A DNA stretch of 64,000 bases from Shewanella hanedai (GTDB taxonomy: Bacteria > Pseudomonadota > Gammaproteobacteria > Enterobacterales > Shewanellaceae), in NCBI RefSeq assembly GCF_007197645.1, contig NZ_VKGK01000008.1, forward strand, positions 124,001 through 188,000, read 5' to 3'. Positions 26,322 to 36,212 of this stretch are shown here, one piece after another; the stretch's first letter is position 1, and each line of letters opens with the position of its first letter. The notes under the pieces were generated by a model, which was given only the letters and a program-made list of their open reading frames with translations, had not been told where the DNA came from and ran no database searches. Both the position numbers and the translations under genes were made by a program.

Positions 26322-29237
26322 GTGAAGAACGTTAAGATTTTTAAACAAGGGTTATTGGCAGCAAGTTTACTATCAGCCAGTGTTTGCAGCTATGCCGGAG
26401 ACTGGAATCTCGGCAGTGGCATTTATGACATTACAGGGCCTGCAGGTGACACACATATGTTGGGCTACGGATTTCTCAATCCGACTCAAGGTATTCAAAC
26501 TCGGCTTTGGTCGCGAGCCTATGCGATAGAATCCTTTGGCACTGGCAACATGGTTATTTTTGTCTCAACAGATCTGCACAGTATTCCTCAAGGTGTAAAA
26601 CAAGGAGTGATGGCAAAGTTAACCGATGCCTATGGCGAGCGCTACTCCGATGCCAATGTGATGTTAACCGCGACTCATAACCACAACGGTCCTGGCGGCT
26701 TCGATCATAATGTGCTCCTTAACGCAGGTACTCTGGGTCATGATAAAAGGCACCATAAAGCGATTGTTGATGGCATTTTTCAGTCAATTAAAAAAGCGAT
26801 TGAAACCCGCGAGCCCGGCGAGATCTATTTCAATAAAGGCGAGTTAAGCGAAACAGGGGTTAACCGTAACCCGACCGCTTACGCGCTCAATCCAGATCGT
26901 GGCCAATACGGCACTAACATTAATCAAAATATGACCTTGCTAAAACTGGTGGGTGACGATGGCACTGAGATAGGTAGCATCAACTGGTTTGGCGTGCACA
27001 ACACCTCATTCAGTCAAAACCAAAGACAGATCAGTGGCGACAACAAAGGCATTGCCAGTCAGCTATTTGAAAAGAGCAAAGGCAGTAACTATCGAGATGA
27101 AAGCACCTTTGTCGCCGCCTTTGCCAACAGCACCCTAGGGGATGTATCTCCCAATATCTGTGGACAACGTAATGGCTGTCGTTACACAGATTCAGACAGT
27201 GCTCTACACTCTGGTACCAAGCAATTTGATAAAGCTAACGAGCTGTATCGACAAGCCAATTTCCGCTTGAGCAATGAGCTGCAGTTCCGACATCAATATG
27301 TCTATATGCCGGAATATACCGTCACCGAAGAGTTTGCCTATGAACAAAGCCAAGCGCGAGTCTGTGAAGGCGAGTTTGGCCTGTCATTTCTAGCGGGCTC
27401 ATGGCATGACGGTTATGCAGCCACACTAGGGACTTGGGAAGGGATGAGTTTACTCAATAATGCCGCCTTTGCCATGCCGGGGCTACATTGGTTTGCCCCT
27501 ATAGCCCACAACCAAGTGAGTCGTAAAATTTGCCAATACCCTAAACCTGGCTTTATTGCTCGCAGCACCATCATTGGCGATCTTTATACTGCTCATATTC
27601 CTTTTCAGATTTTCACTTTAGGTGAACTTGCTATTGTTTCAGTCGCGGGTGAAATGACCACCATGGCGGGGCGTCGCTTAGAAAATCAATTACTCGATCA
27701 ACTCCAAAGCATCGGCGTGAGACATGTTGTCATCGCCGGTCTCGCCAACGCTTACCATGGCTACATCACCACACCTGAGGAGTATCAAGCCCAAAGATAC
27801 GAAGGGGCTCACACCATTTTTGGCCCTAATACTGCGCCTGCCTACATGCAAATCTACGCAGATATGGCAGATGCCATCGTAAGTAACAGACCTGTTGCAG
27901 CAGGCCCTACACCGCCAGATCTCTCCCGCAATCAGGTTTTACTGACACCGGACACAGTGGCTGACGGCAAACCCATTTATGAACACTTCGGTCAGGTGCA
28001 CCATGACGCTAACTCGGAGTACTTGGTCAATGATGAGGTCTATGTCAAATTCAGAGCAGGTACACCAAAGAACAACTACTTGGCCCAAAATTCGTTTTTA
28101 GAGGTACAGCGCTGGACCAACGGTGAATGGCTAACTTACCGCACAGACAATGACCTCGACACTACCTTTGTTTGGTATAACGACCCTAACCTGCTGTGCA
28201 TCGACTGCTCATTCTCCGAGGTAAAATGGACACCGGATGCAGAAACGCCAACAGGCATGTACCGAATCATGCATAAAGGATACTGGAAAGACGGTTTCAA
28301 CCAGCACTATTACCAAGGTTACTCACGGGATTTTCATGTCGCGAACATCAAAAACCACCTAGCATTAACCAGTACTCACAACACTCTTCTCTCCGCCGAC
28401 CAAAATGGAGGCCAAGGACTTGATGCCAATGGTCAGGCTATCGATAGCTGGGAAACCTTCGGCGTAGTAAGGTTTGATGAAAATCGCACTGTGGCCCAAT
28501 CAAATCAATGCATCAAACATGGCGACACGATTGGACTGAGAACCGGAAATGGTCATTATGTCAGTGCACCGGGTAATGGCGATTTAGATGCCGACCGTTC
28601 TCACTTTAGAGCATGGGAGCGCTTTAGACTCATCAATCTCAGCAACCCTAGTGGCTGCTTGCAAACAACCGATGCTATCGCCTTGCACCACACCAGTAGC
28701 CAGAAGTTTGTCGCCGCTGAACCCAACGGACAAGCCGTGGCAAGATGGGCAGCTTTAGGGGCATGGGAAACCTTCGGAGTCACCCTGATTGAAGAGAAGC
28801 TTAAGCACGAGGAGATATCACTGCTCAGTGATCATGGCACCTATGTCTCTGCAGATAACGCAGGGGGTGGCAACGTATTTGCCAATCGAAATCACATGCA
28901 AACTTGGGAAAAATTCCAGCTACGCACTATGGAGCCAGACAATATATCCAACTGCATTCGCGGCGGATCGCGTATCAGTTTACGCACCGACCGAGGCTTC
29001 TTTTTCAGTGCTAAAAACAATGGAGACATGTTAGCCGATGGCGAGAGATTGGCTGAATGGGAGAAATTCACTTTAACCAATCACAGCAGCAATGCTTGTA
29101 TGCAGGATGGCGATGTCATTTCACTGCAAAGTACTCACGCAAAATACATGATGGCCCATGGTAATGGACCGATGAAAGTCACCGCGGGGAGTCAGCAAAT
29201 CGCAGCATGGGAACGGTTTAGAATCACCATCCACTAA
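26322..29237 (+). CDS. Secreted neutral ceramidase with C-terminal fascin-like repeats
   Basis: 971 residues from the GTG at 26322, chosen because AAGGAG stands 6 bases upstream and the signal peptide then starts cleanly (cleavage near CSYAG, residue 26). Neutral ceramidases hydrolyse ceramide to sphingosine and fatty acid. THNHNGPGG (118-126) supplies zinc ligands, GVHNTS (224-229) another, and LGDVSPN (272-278) the active serine. From about residue 680 six repeats of some 45 residues follow, each with a YVSA-like strand and an AWERF or SWETF ending, suggesting two fascin-type beta-trefoils that bind glycans or surfaces. A LuxR gene is convergent. Confidence 0.85.
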   Translation: MKNVKIFKQGLLAASLLSASVCSYAGDWNLGSGIYDITGPAGDTHMLGYGFLNPTQGIQTRLWSRAYAIESFGTGNMVIFVSTDLHSIPQGVKQGVMAKLTDAYGERYSDANVMLTATHNHNGPGGFDHNVLLNAGTLGHDKRHHKAIVDGIFQSIKKAIETREPGEIYFNKGELSETGVNRNPTAYALNPDRGQYGTNINQNMTLLKLVGDDGTEIGSINWFGVHNTSFSQNQRQISGDNKGIASQLFEKSKGSNYRDESTFVAAFANSTLGDVSPNICGQRNGCRYTDSDSALHSGTKQFDKANELYRQANFRLSNELQFRHQYVYMPEYTVTEEFAYEQSQARVCEGEFGLSFLAGSWHDGYAATLGTWEGMSLLNNAAFAMPGLHWFAPIAHNQVSRKICQYPKPGFIARSTIIGDLYTAHIPFQIFTLGELAIVSVAGEMTTMAGRRLENQLLDQLQSIGVRHVVIAGLANAYHGYITTPEEYQAQRYEGAHTIFGPNTAPAYMQIYADMADAIVSNRPVAAGPTPPDLSRNQVLLTPDTVADGKPIYEHFGQVHHDANSEYLVNDEVYVKFRAGTPKNNYLAQNSFLEVQRWTNGEWLTYRTDNDLDTTFVWYNDPNLLCIDCSFSEVKWTPDAETPTGMYRIMHKGYWKDGFNQHYYQGYSRDFHVANIKNHLALTSTHNTLLSADQNGGQGLDANGQAIDSWETFGVVRFDENRTVAQSNQCIKHGDTIGLRTGNGHYVSAPGNGDLDADRSHFRAWERFRLINLSNPSGCLQTTDAIALHHTSSQKFVAAEPNGQAVARWAALGAWETFGVTLIEEKLKHEEISLLSDHGTYVSADNAGGGNVFANRNHMQTWEKFQLRTMEPDNISNCIRGGSRISLRTDRGFFFSAKNNGDMLADGERLAEWEKFTLTNHSSNACMQDGDVISLQSTHAKYMMAHGNGPMKVTAGSQQIAAWERFRITIH

Positions 29238-29260
29238 TCAACAGCTGCAGTAAACATCTA

Positions 29261-29299
29261 GGGTACCTTTCAACAACTTTACTTGTTAGGTATCCTTTT
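29261..29299. terminator. Hairpin between ceramidase and LuxR genes
   Basis: GGGTACC and GGTATCC can pair (with one G:T pair) around an inner CAACA/TGTT stem, followed by TTTTCC on the plus strand. Confidence 0.5.
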
Positions 29300-29322
29300 C
29301 CACATCTGTATCGCTCGGTTCA

Positions 29323-30273
29323 CTAAGATTTATCGACGGGATTTTTCAACAAAGCAACCAGTTCACTGCGACTGGCGATCCCCAACTTTTGGTACATACG
29401 ATATAGGTGGTTAGACACCGTTGACGGCGATAACTCCAGCGCTTTCGCTACCTGCTTGAAGGTCATCCCTTTTCCAAGCCAAGAGGCGATCTCCAGCTCC
29501 CGCAAAGTCAGCTTATCCAAAGGACCAATCAAGCGAGCCTCGATTTTAAACAAGCTTTCAGCCGCGACGATATTGAACATCACCTCATCGCACTTTATCT
29601 CTGCGGGGCCTTCGATTTTATAGGGAAAATAACTGCTATCGACAGAGTCAGATTCAAGACCGCTCAAAAACTGCTGAAACCCCGAGGATATGTGCCAGTA
29701 ATAGCCATGTCGATCGCAAATCGCGAACGCTTCACCATCCCCTTGTTGGGGTAAACTGAGTTTGTAATTATGATCGCCAGCGGACACCAGATGTTGCACC
29801 AAACGATTAATAAGCTGCTGCTCCTCCTTGGTAAAGTCTTTTGACTCATCAGAGCGATACAAACTAATTAACGAATACAGTTCACTGGACTTTTCTTTAT
29901 ATGCCGTCGAGATAATCCGGCTTATTCCGTAAGGCTTAAATAATATCTGATAGAGCTCTGAAGAATAAAACTCATCATCAGGTAAAATATCACTCATCAC
30001 AATACTGGTATTCAGGCTTTTCATCACCGTCTTGGCCATTGGATTATAGATAAGGCTATTCCTTAACTTTTCACCATATTGGCTATCCAGCCCATAGACC
30101 TTGCAACAATGGAACTCGTAAGTTTGATAACTCCCCGTGCCCCACAATGCCGCATCGGCGGAGCACAAGTTAGCAAACTGCTCTAGAGCCCAAGCCCTAA
30201 AAGCGATCGGCTCCCAGTCACTTGCTCGACAATATAAGTCTCTAATAAAGTTTTCCGAACCTGTCAGTGTCAC
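29323..30273 (-). CDS. LuxR-family transcriptional regulator
   Basis: 316 residues. The C-terminal helix-turn-helix is LTLRELEIASWLGKGMTFKQ, then VAKALELSPSTVSNHLYRMY, with the usual dimer helix after it. Residues 1-240 are unassigned, possibly GAF/PAS-like. They lack a receiver Asp pocket and the acyl-homoserine-lactone WxYxD signature, so the signal is unknown. Position next to the ceramidase suggests a control target, but the genes converge and share no promoter. Confidence 0.75.
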   Translation of the reverse strand: MTLTGSENFIRDLYCRASDWEPIAFRAWALEQFANLCSADAALWGTGSYQTYEFHCCKVYGLDSQYGEKLRNSLIYNPMAKTVMKSLNTSIVMSDILPDDEFYSSELYQILFKPYGISRIISTAYKEKSSELYSLISLYRSDESKDFTKEEQQLINRLVQHLVSAGDHNYKLSLPQQGDGEAFAICDRHGYYWHISSGFQQFLSGLESDSVDSSYFPYKIEGPAEIKCDEVMFNIVAAESLFKIEARLIGPLDKLTLRELEIASWLGKGMTFKQVAKALELSPSTVSNHLYRMYQKLGIASRSELVALLKNPVDKS

Positions 30274-30710
30274 CGTTCACCTCTGCAATGTATGAATCTA
30301 TAAATGTCCTAAACAACAAAAAAGAACGGTAAGCAAGCACAGTAATATCGGCCAAATACTATTAGTTTATTGGCGATTCCCCCCAATAAATGAAGTTAAT
30401 ACAATACCGTCTACTGAATAAACTTAATGGGCAATATAATGACGCTCGATTGTAATTGAGTAAAAACCTAACTGACTTGAGTCGTATTCGTCAATTTATT
30501 TCTGATTGTATTCCAAACTCATAAGGCCAAATACTGATATAAATCTGCTCTCACCTTTAATCTTCTTCATGGTCTTCTCTAAACCGATACATAGATACTA
30601 TTGCGACATCATCACTCCCTTTGACTCTAAAGAGATTGCCAACGGCAAGTGAATTGGGATTATAATGGCTTAGAATTAATGGTCGTGAATCGCACAAGAG
30701 TTAACAGTTA
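30274..30710. other. Divergent promoter region
   Basis: AT-rich spacer between the LuxR gene and the YkgJ-type gene. No coding frame or recognised operator. Confidence 0.4.
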
Positions 30711-31076
30711 ATGAAAAGTTTAATCAACAATGACCGAGAAACTGTCGCACGTCTGCGCGAAGGTATTCCGACATTCGAATGTGTGCTGGGTTGTCACGAT
30801 TGCTGCGGACCAGTCACCACATCTGCAGTAGAAATAGCGCGCCTACCGGTTAAAACTGACGCCGAACATGATGCCGCATTAGAGAAGTGGGATTGCGTAC
30901 ACTTGGGCCCTAAAGGTTGCACTGTATACGAGCAACGCCCGTTGATCTGCCGACTCTTTGGTACTACACCCAATATGCCTTGCCCAAATGCTTGTCGACC
31001 CAAAGAGATGATAGACATTAAAGTTGAGGCTGAAATTCATCACTACATCGCCAACACACGCCAAGTATTGGTCTAG
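30711..31076 (+). CDS. YkgJ-type cysteine cluster protein
   Basis: 121 residues. Cysteines at 24, 28, 31 and 32 (CVLGCHDCCG), CVHLGPKGCTVYEQRP and LICRLFGTTPNMPCPNACRP form the YkgJ (CxxCxxCC) pattern, thought to bind zinc or an Fe-S cluster. No specific function is established. Monocistronic; it ends at a bidirectional terminator. Confidence 0.85.
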   Translation: MKSLINNDRETVARLREGIPTFECVLGCHDCCGPVTTSAVEIARLPVKTDAEHDAALEKWDCVHLGPKGCTVYEQRPLICRLFGTTPNMPCPNACRPKEMIDIKVEAEIHHYIANTRQVLV

Positions 31077-31108
31077 GTCTAATCGACAAACTCCATCCGT
31101 TCAGAAAT

Positions 31109-31146
31109 AAAAAAGGCGTCTAAGTTTTCACTTAAACGCCTTATAA
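31109..31146. terminator. Bidirectional terminator
   Basis: Stem AAGGCGT..AAGT/ACTT..ACGCCTT with A-run left and T-rich right flank, between convergent YkgJ and S46 peptidase genes. Confidence 0.8.
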
Positions 31147-31169
31147 CAATTATAACTCGAAGCCAGAGG

Positions 31170-33326
31170 CTAGTTAACGATTTCCATTTCAGCTAACAAG
31201 TTATCTGCATTATCCAGATACTTCATTACCCATAGCATGTAACGGCTATCGACCTGAATAGAGCGATTAGTCACGGGATCGTAACCCCAGTCACCAATAA
31301 TACTCTCGTACACACCATCAAACAGCAGACCCACTAGCTCAGCACGACCGTTTAAGGTTGGTGAGCCTGAATTACCACCCGTAGTGTCTAAGGTAGACAG
31401 GAAGTTAACCGGTACTGAATCGATTGATTTCATATAGTAATCGCCATACAGCTTCTGCTTAATAAGCTCAAGCTGCTTAGACGGTGCATCAAATGGATCA
31501 GCGCCAGTGTCTTTCGCTAAAATGCCCTCTAAACGAGTGAAAGGCACCGCCTTAAGGCCATCTTCTGGCGAGTAGCCTTTTACATGACCAACGGTCACGC
31601 GCAAGCTTGAGTTCGCATCGGCGTAAACAGGATTACCTTGCTCAGTATTGAAGGCGATGATGGCATCCATGTACTGAGGACGTATCTTCATCAACTTACC
31701 GGCAAGCTCTTTATCTTTCTTCTCAGCAGCCATATCGGTGTCATACATGGCAACAGCAAGCTGGATGAAAGGATCGTTTGATGCCTTAAAATCAGCAACT
31801 GATTTGTTCATCCAAGCTAAACGAGTCTCCATATCACCCAGAGTTGTCTCGGCGTACATGGCATCTAAAGTCTTAGACAGTTTCTTCACATCTAAGGTCT
31901 TACCAATGCCAAAGGCTTTATCCAGTGCAGGAATACGTTCACTCGCTGGTAACACGGCATAGCGCGATAACATATCAAGCAGAACCGCTTTATCAACACT
32001 CGCAGCATAACGACGGTCGATACGTTCCATACCTGACTTAAAACGAACAAGATCGCGCTCTTGATAGCCTGGCTCACGCGCTATATCATCAAGTTGCTGT
32101 TCATTGGCTAAACGGTATAGTTTACGCGCCGTTGGGACCATAGTGGTGTAACGGATATAGCCGAGGATAATGTCGCGAGCTTGATTCTCTTGCCCTTCGA
32201 CGATCAATTTATCCAGTTCAGCCATTGTCTGACCATATTGCTGCTGACGCTTGCTGTCTTTATTAATCCAGCTAGCCAATTCAGACTCACGTCCTTTACG
32301 TTCATCGAGCATGGTCGACTTACCATAAAACTCAATCATTGAAGTAAAATTCTTGGCGTAGTTGGCTAAACCAGCAATCAAGCTTTCATACTTAATACGC
32401 TCATCACTGCCTTCTGGTGCTGTTTCTTTGATGATCTCAATAAAACGCTCACGCAGCATTTTGCCTTCTGGGTAGGCCCACTCAAAGGTATTTTCAACTT
32501 CGTTGGCTGTGCGGTAACGATTGGTGCGGCCTGGATAACCGGCTACCATCACGAAGTCACCTTCACTAACACCTTTAGCCGAGACTTTCAAAAAGCTCTT
32601 TGGCTCGTAAGGTACATTGTCTTTATTGAAATCAGCTGGCTTGCCGCTTTTAGACACATAACCACGGTAGAAAGAGAAGTCGCCGGTGTGACGTGGCCAC
32701 ATCCAGTTATCAATATCGCCGCCGTACTTACCAACGCTTGCTGCTGGGTTATAAACCAGACGCACATCGCGGATTTCTAACTGTTTAACCAAGTAATATT
32801 CAAGGCCGCCGTGAAAGCTATAAACCTGACAGCGATAACCATCTTCGGCTTCACATTCAGCCACTAACGCTTTCTCTTTCTGCTCAACGCCTAGGTAGTA
32901 ATCGTTACCGATTTTACCCTCTAAGCCTTTTTTTACCTTATCGGTCACATCGGTCACGACTTCAGTCACGTAGATACGTGAACCGGGCGTGGCCTGTAAC
33001 TCTTCGCTATAAGATTTCGCTAAAAAGCCATCTTTAAGAAGGTTTTTCTCAGGGGTTGAGTTGTATTGGATGGAGCCATAAGCGCAGTGATGGTTAGTCA
33101 CTACCAGGCCTTTAGGGGAGACAAATGATGCAGTACAGCCACCTAGGCTAATCACTGCATTCATCGGGAATTCAGTTAATTTAGAGATAGACTCGACATC
33201 AATCTCCAGTCCTTTAGCTTTAAGTTCATCAGCCATTGCAGGCAGTTGGTGGGGTTGCCACATACCTTCGTCAGCCTGTGCGCCAAATGTGGCAACAACA
33301 GCGACGGTGAGAAGCCATTTCTTCAT
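31170..33326 (-). CDS. S46 family dipeptidyl-peptidase, DPP7-like
   Basis: 718 residues with a signal peptide (cleavage after AQA, residue 18); periplasmic. S46 enzymes remove dipeptides from peptide N-termini. Catalytic His80 is in VVTNHHCAYG and Ser653 in TTGGNSGSP, with Asp in the region of YGGDIDNWMWPRHTGDFSF. Specificity between DPP7 (hydrophobic P1) and DPP11 (acidic P1) follows a Gly or Arg after FD; here it is FDG (Gly671), so DPP7-type. Family length is normal. It serves growth on oligopeptides. Confidence 0.88.
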   Translation of the reverse strand: MKKWLLTVAVVATFGAQADEGMWQPHQLPAMADELKAKGLEIDVESISKLTEFPMNAVISLGGCTASFVSPKGLVVTNHHCAYGSIQYNSTPEKNLLKDGFLAKSYSEELQATPGSRIYVTEVVTDVTDKVKKGLEGKIGNDYYLGVEQKEKALVAECEAEDGYRCQVYSFHGGLEYYLVKQLEIRDVRLVYNPAASVGKYGGDIDNWMWPRHTGDFSFYRGYVSKSGKPADFNKDNVPYEPKSFLKVSAKGVSEGDFVMVAGYPGRTNRYRTANEVENTFEWAYPEGKMLRERFIEIIKETAPEGSDERIKYESLIAGLANYAKNFTSMIEFYGKSTMLDERKGRESELASWINKDSKRQQQYGQTMAELDKLIVEGQENQARDIILGYIRYTTMVPTARKLYRLANEQQLDDIAREPGYQERDLVRFKSGMERIDRRYAASVDKAVLLDMLSRYAVLPASERIPALDKAFGIGKTLDVKKLSKTLDAMYAETTLGDMETRLAWMNKSVADFKASNDPFIQLAVAMYDTDMAAEKKDKELAGKLMKIRPQYMDAIIAFNTEQGNPVYADANSSLRVTVGHVKGYSPEDGLKAVPFTRLEGILAKDTGADPFDAPSKQLELIKQKLYGDYYMKSIDSVPVNFLSTLDTTGGNSGSPTLNGRAELVGLLFDGVYESIIGDWGYDPVTNRSIQVDSRYMLWVMKYLDNADNLLAEMEIVN

Positions 33327-33581
33327 GTTGTTAAATCCATTTTTTAATTATTAGTTGGGTCGTGCTTATTTTGGTTTCAATTTGTTGCTTGTATCCGTTC
33401 ATATCACAGCCATTTCAGCGATAAACTTTGCATTAGCAAAATTTGGGTATAGAAAAAGCCGAGTTCGATATTTTCATATTCGACCTCGACTTTATCATAG
33501 GCAACAAGCGTTATACCAACCTCTGAATCAATCCCTTACAAAGCTATGTAATCCCCAAAGTAAAGGATGTTGTACAACCGC

Positions 33582-34769
33582 TTAGAGTGCAACCATTAAC
33601 TGGGCTGCAATAATCACAATGCCCAATACCCCAGCGGTAGCTAATGCAGGCTTACCGCCGCACACTTGATAACCCGATACGCCTTGCTGGCGCTGTTTTA
33701 ATACCATCACAATCGGCAAGAAGATAATGATGAACACTAATGGCACGGCCGCGAAACCTAGCACAGCAACAAAGCCCTCTGGGATGTAAAGCGCACATAG
33801 CACTGGCGGAACAAAAGTGATTAGCCAAGTCTGAACTCGACCCACTACCGTGCTTTTCGCGCCAGTTAACTCACTGATGAAATCGTACAAACTCAAGGTC
33901 ACACCGATGAACGAGGTCACTAAGGCGAAATCCGCAAACAGCGAAATACACTTGCTGACCCAAGGCTGTGAGGCGATCTCTTGCAGAGAAGTGATCAACG
34001 CGGCCAGCGAGCCACCGAATCCTTGGATCTCTTGTGCGCCCACAGTGCCTAACGTCACTAATAACCAGAGTACATAGCAAAGCAGTGGCAAGGTTGAGCC
34101 AATTAGCAGCACCTTACGTAAATTGACGGCATCGCCCTCTAAGTAACGCACTAACGTCGCGATACACACATGGAAACCAAACGAGGTGAACACGACAGGA
34201 ATAGCAGCCATCCAAAGGTCAACGTTCCCCTCTTCCATCGCCGTCACGGCCATCTGTGATGGACTGACTTCAGGCAATAGGAAGCTGACAGTGATAACCA
34301 GCAGCGCGATCATCAATGAAAATAGCACCCGTGAAACTTTATCAACCCAAGCCACACCAAAGGCAGCGAGCAAACCAAGAGTTAAGGTAAACATCACCAC
34401 AGCCAGCTGATTGTCTAGGGCAATGCCAAACATGGTTTCAGCTTTCAATACCAGTAAAGATGAGCCACCCGTCAGGTATGCGGCTGTTAACGCAAACAAT
34501 AGGCTGAGGAAAGAAGCCCCCTGTATTAACTGCCCTTTTTTGCCTAACATTTTGCCCGTGATAGCATGAAGATTATCACCCACGCCAGCGCGCAAGTTAA
34601 CTTCTAGCATCAACAGCGAGGTGTAAGCTGACAGACCCCAAATAACAACAAGTAGCATAATCGCGGGGATAATACCGAGTGCAGCCGTTGCCAAAGGCAA
34701 GGCTAACATTCCGGCGCCAATGGCGGTTCCGGCGACGATGGCGACTGAGCCAAGCATTTTTAAGTTCAC
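33582..34769 (-). CDS. tyrP: Aromatic amino acid permease (TyrP/Mtr family)
   Basis: 395 residues, eleven predicted membrane helices. The opening LGSVAIVAGTAIGAGMLALP is the hydroxy/aromatic amino acid permease signature. It imports tyrosine or tryptophan by proton symport; the symbol rests on closest resemblance to TyrP. Upstream (34770-35228) there is a long leader region with a perfect 9-bp inverted repeat; no TyrR box was recognised. Confidence 0.75.
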   Translation of the reverse strand: MNLKMLGSVAIVAGTAIGAGMLALPLATAALGIIPAIMLLVVIWGLSAYTSLLMLEVNLRAGVGDNLHAITGKMLGKKGQLIQGASFLSLLFALTAAYLTGGSSLLVLKAETMFGIALDNQLAVVMFTLTLGLLAAFGVAWVDKVSRVLFSLMIALLVITVSFLLPEVSPSQMAVTAMEEGNVDLWMAAIPVVFTSFGFHVCIATLVRYLEGDAVNLRKVLLIGSTLPLLCYVLWLLVTLGTVGAQEIQGFGGSLAALITSLQEIASQPWVSKCISLFADFALVTSFIGVTLSLYDFISELTGAKSTVVGRVQTWLITFVPPVLCALYIPEGFVAVLGFAAVPLVFIIIFLPIVMVLKQRQQGVSGYQVCGGKPALATAGVLGIVIIAAQLMVAL

Positions 34770-35228
34770 AAATTTGTCCTGTTAGATATATTTTTATTCT
34801 GGATTTTTGGTAGGTCTGATTTAGAACGAATTGAAAAGAATGGTATTAGCAAGATATGAAATCATGATTAACAGCCTCCAATCGAATCAGGTCTACTGAC
34901 CTTGTAGTGATTACAATTGGCCTCAATGACGAGTTAATAGTGTTGTTTTACTCTATCGACAAAGCCATTGAGGCTGAATAAATCGAGAAAAAAATAGATA
35001 TACAAATTGCACTACAGCTTAACTCATTAAAAATGACAGGCAGCGACATTAACAGAGCAAAACCCAGTCGGCAAGCCACTTGTGTACAAATTGAATAAGC
35101 GCTCAAAATTACAACAATTCAGTGACATAAGCTTAAATATTCCTCTATCTACTAAACATAAATCACCAATAATCACTGAAAACACTTACCCATGACTCAA
35201 TGACATTAATCAGGATTTCCTCCCCTCA
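34770..35228. other. Long intergenic region, tyrP leader side
   Basis: No gene. GCCTCAATG (34920-34928) and CATTGAGGC (34966-34974) form a perfect inverted repeat around a 37-base loop, about 150 bases before tyrP. It may be an RNA leader structure or operator. Confidence 0.4.
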
Positions 35229-35256
35229 TTGCACTCTCGTTTTGAGTCAGTATAAT
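35229..35256 (+). promoter_or_regulatory. Promoter of the manganese riboswitch transcript
   Basis: A perfect -10 TATAAT at 35251-35256 with TTGCAC 16 bases upstream as a poor -35. The expected start, about 35263, lies just before the aptamer. Confidence 0.6.
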
Positions 35257-35266
35257 GCCCGACACT

Positions 35267-35402
35267 ACTTCAGGGGAGTAGCCACCAAATGTGTCACTAA
35301 TGAGTGAATGCAGTTGGGTGAACATCAACATACTTGGCCACATCGCCATGGTGTTCACGACAATCAAACGTTAAGCAGAGATTGTTAGGCAAGACCTGAG
35401 CG
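35267..35402 (+). promoter_or_regulatory. yybP-ykoY manganese riboswitch
   Basis: Conserved family pieces are all present and in order: GGGGAGTAGC near the 5' end (35273-35282), ATCAACATACTTGG in the middle, and GGCAAGACC near the 3' end (35388-35396). TCAGG at 35270-35274 pairs with CCTGA at 35395-35399 as P1. Mn2+ binding at the junction of the two conserved loops turns on exporter genes. A GGGGGC/GCCCCC stem (35425-35459) directly before the ribosome-binding site AAGGAAG is the likely expression platform. Confidence 0.85.
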
Positions 35403-35471
35403 CAGTTACCGCCAATATGTTTAAGGGGGCCGGTACTGTACTCAGCATTTTTTGCCCCCTAAGGAAGTCTT

Positions 35472-36047
35472 TTGGAAACAATAGAAGCTTTACTCGCATC
35501 AACCTTCACCGTATCTATTGCCGAAATCGGCGATAAAACTCAACTACTCGCGCTTATTCTTACAGCTAGATTCAGTCATCTGAGCGGAGCAAAAACAGCG
35601 ATCATTCTCGGCATCTTTCTCTCAACGTTAGCGAATCATTTTGCCGCAGCTTGGCTAGGTCAATGGGCCATTAGTTTTCTCAGCCCAGAGCTAGCGCGTT
35701 ACTTGGTGGCAGGAGCCTTTTTTGTCATCGCGCTGTGGGTGCTCATTCCAGATAAGATGGATGAAGAGCAAAATAACGTCTATAAAATGGGGCCTTTCCT
35801 CGCCACCTTTATCCTGTTTTTTATTGCCGAGATGGGCGATAAAACGCAAATCGCCACAGTGGTACTCGCGGCCAAGTATGACGCTCTGGCCATGGTGGTG
35901 ATGGGGACAACATTGGGCATGATGATCGCCAATGTGCCAGTGGTTATTCTTGGGCATTTTAGTGCAGAGAAACTGCCGATGACCTTGATCCACAGAGGAT
36001 GCGCCGTGCTATTTGCACTGTTAGGTGTGTTCACACTGCTGTTTTAA
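35472..36047 (+). CDS. UPF0016 (GDT1/TMEM165) manganese exporter
   Basis: 191 residues from a TTG start, ribosome-binding site AAGGAAG at 35461-35467. Six membrane helices and the two family motifs SIAEIGDKTQLLAL and FIAEMGDKTQIATV. The bacterial family exports Mn2+ (MneA in Vibrio). The manganese riboswitch directly upstream supports this role: excess Mn2+ would switch the exporter on. Monocistronic. Confidence 0.9.
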   Translation: METIEALLASTFTVSIAEIGDKTQLLALILTARFSHLSGAKTAIILGIFLSTLANHFAAAWLGQWAISFLSPELARYLVAGAFFVIALWVLIPDKMDEEQNNVYKMGPFLATFILFFIAEMGDKTQIATVVLAAKYDALAMVVMGTTLGMMIANVPVVILGHFSAEKLPMTLIHRGCAVLFALLGVFTLLF

Positions 36048-36052
36048 AAAAG

Positions 36053-36205
36053 CAGGACGAGTCGCGAGTTAAAGACAGAGAATAAAAAGTTACGAGTTAA
36101 AGCCGAGACACAATCTCAATACTTTCCTCGTAACCTTCATATGAATGACTCTTTAGCTAGTCACTGCTGTTAGCTCGAAACTCGTAACTCGCAGCAGCGG
36201 TTAAC
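36053..36205. repeat. Inverted copies of an ACTCGTAACTC-type repeat
   Basis: GTCGCGAGTTAAAG and GTTACGAGTTAAAG on the left face ACTCGTAACTCGCAG and TTAACTC on the right, so the region between the exporter and catalase can fold back. It probably acts as a loose terminator for both convergent genes. Confidence 0.45.
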
Positions 36206-36212
36206 TCTTAGC

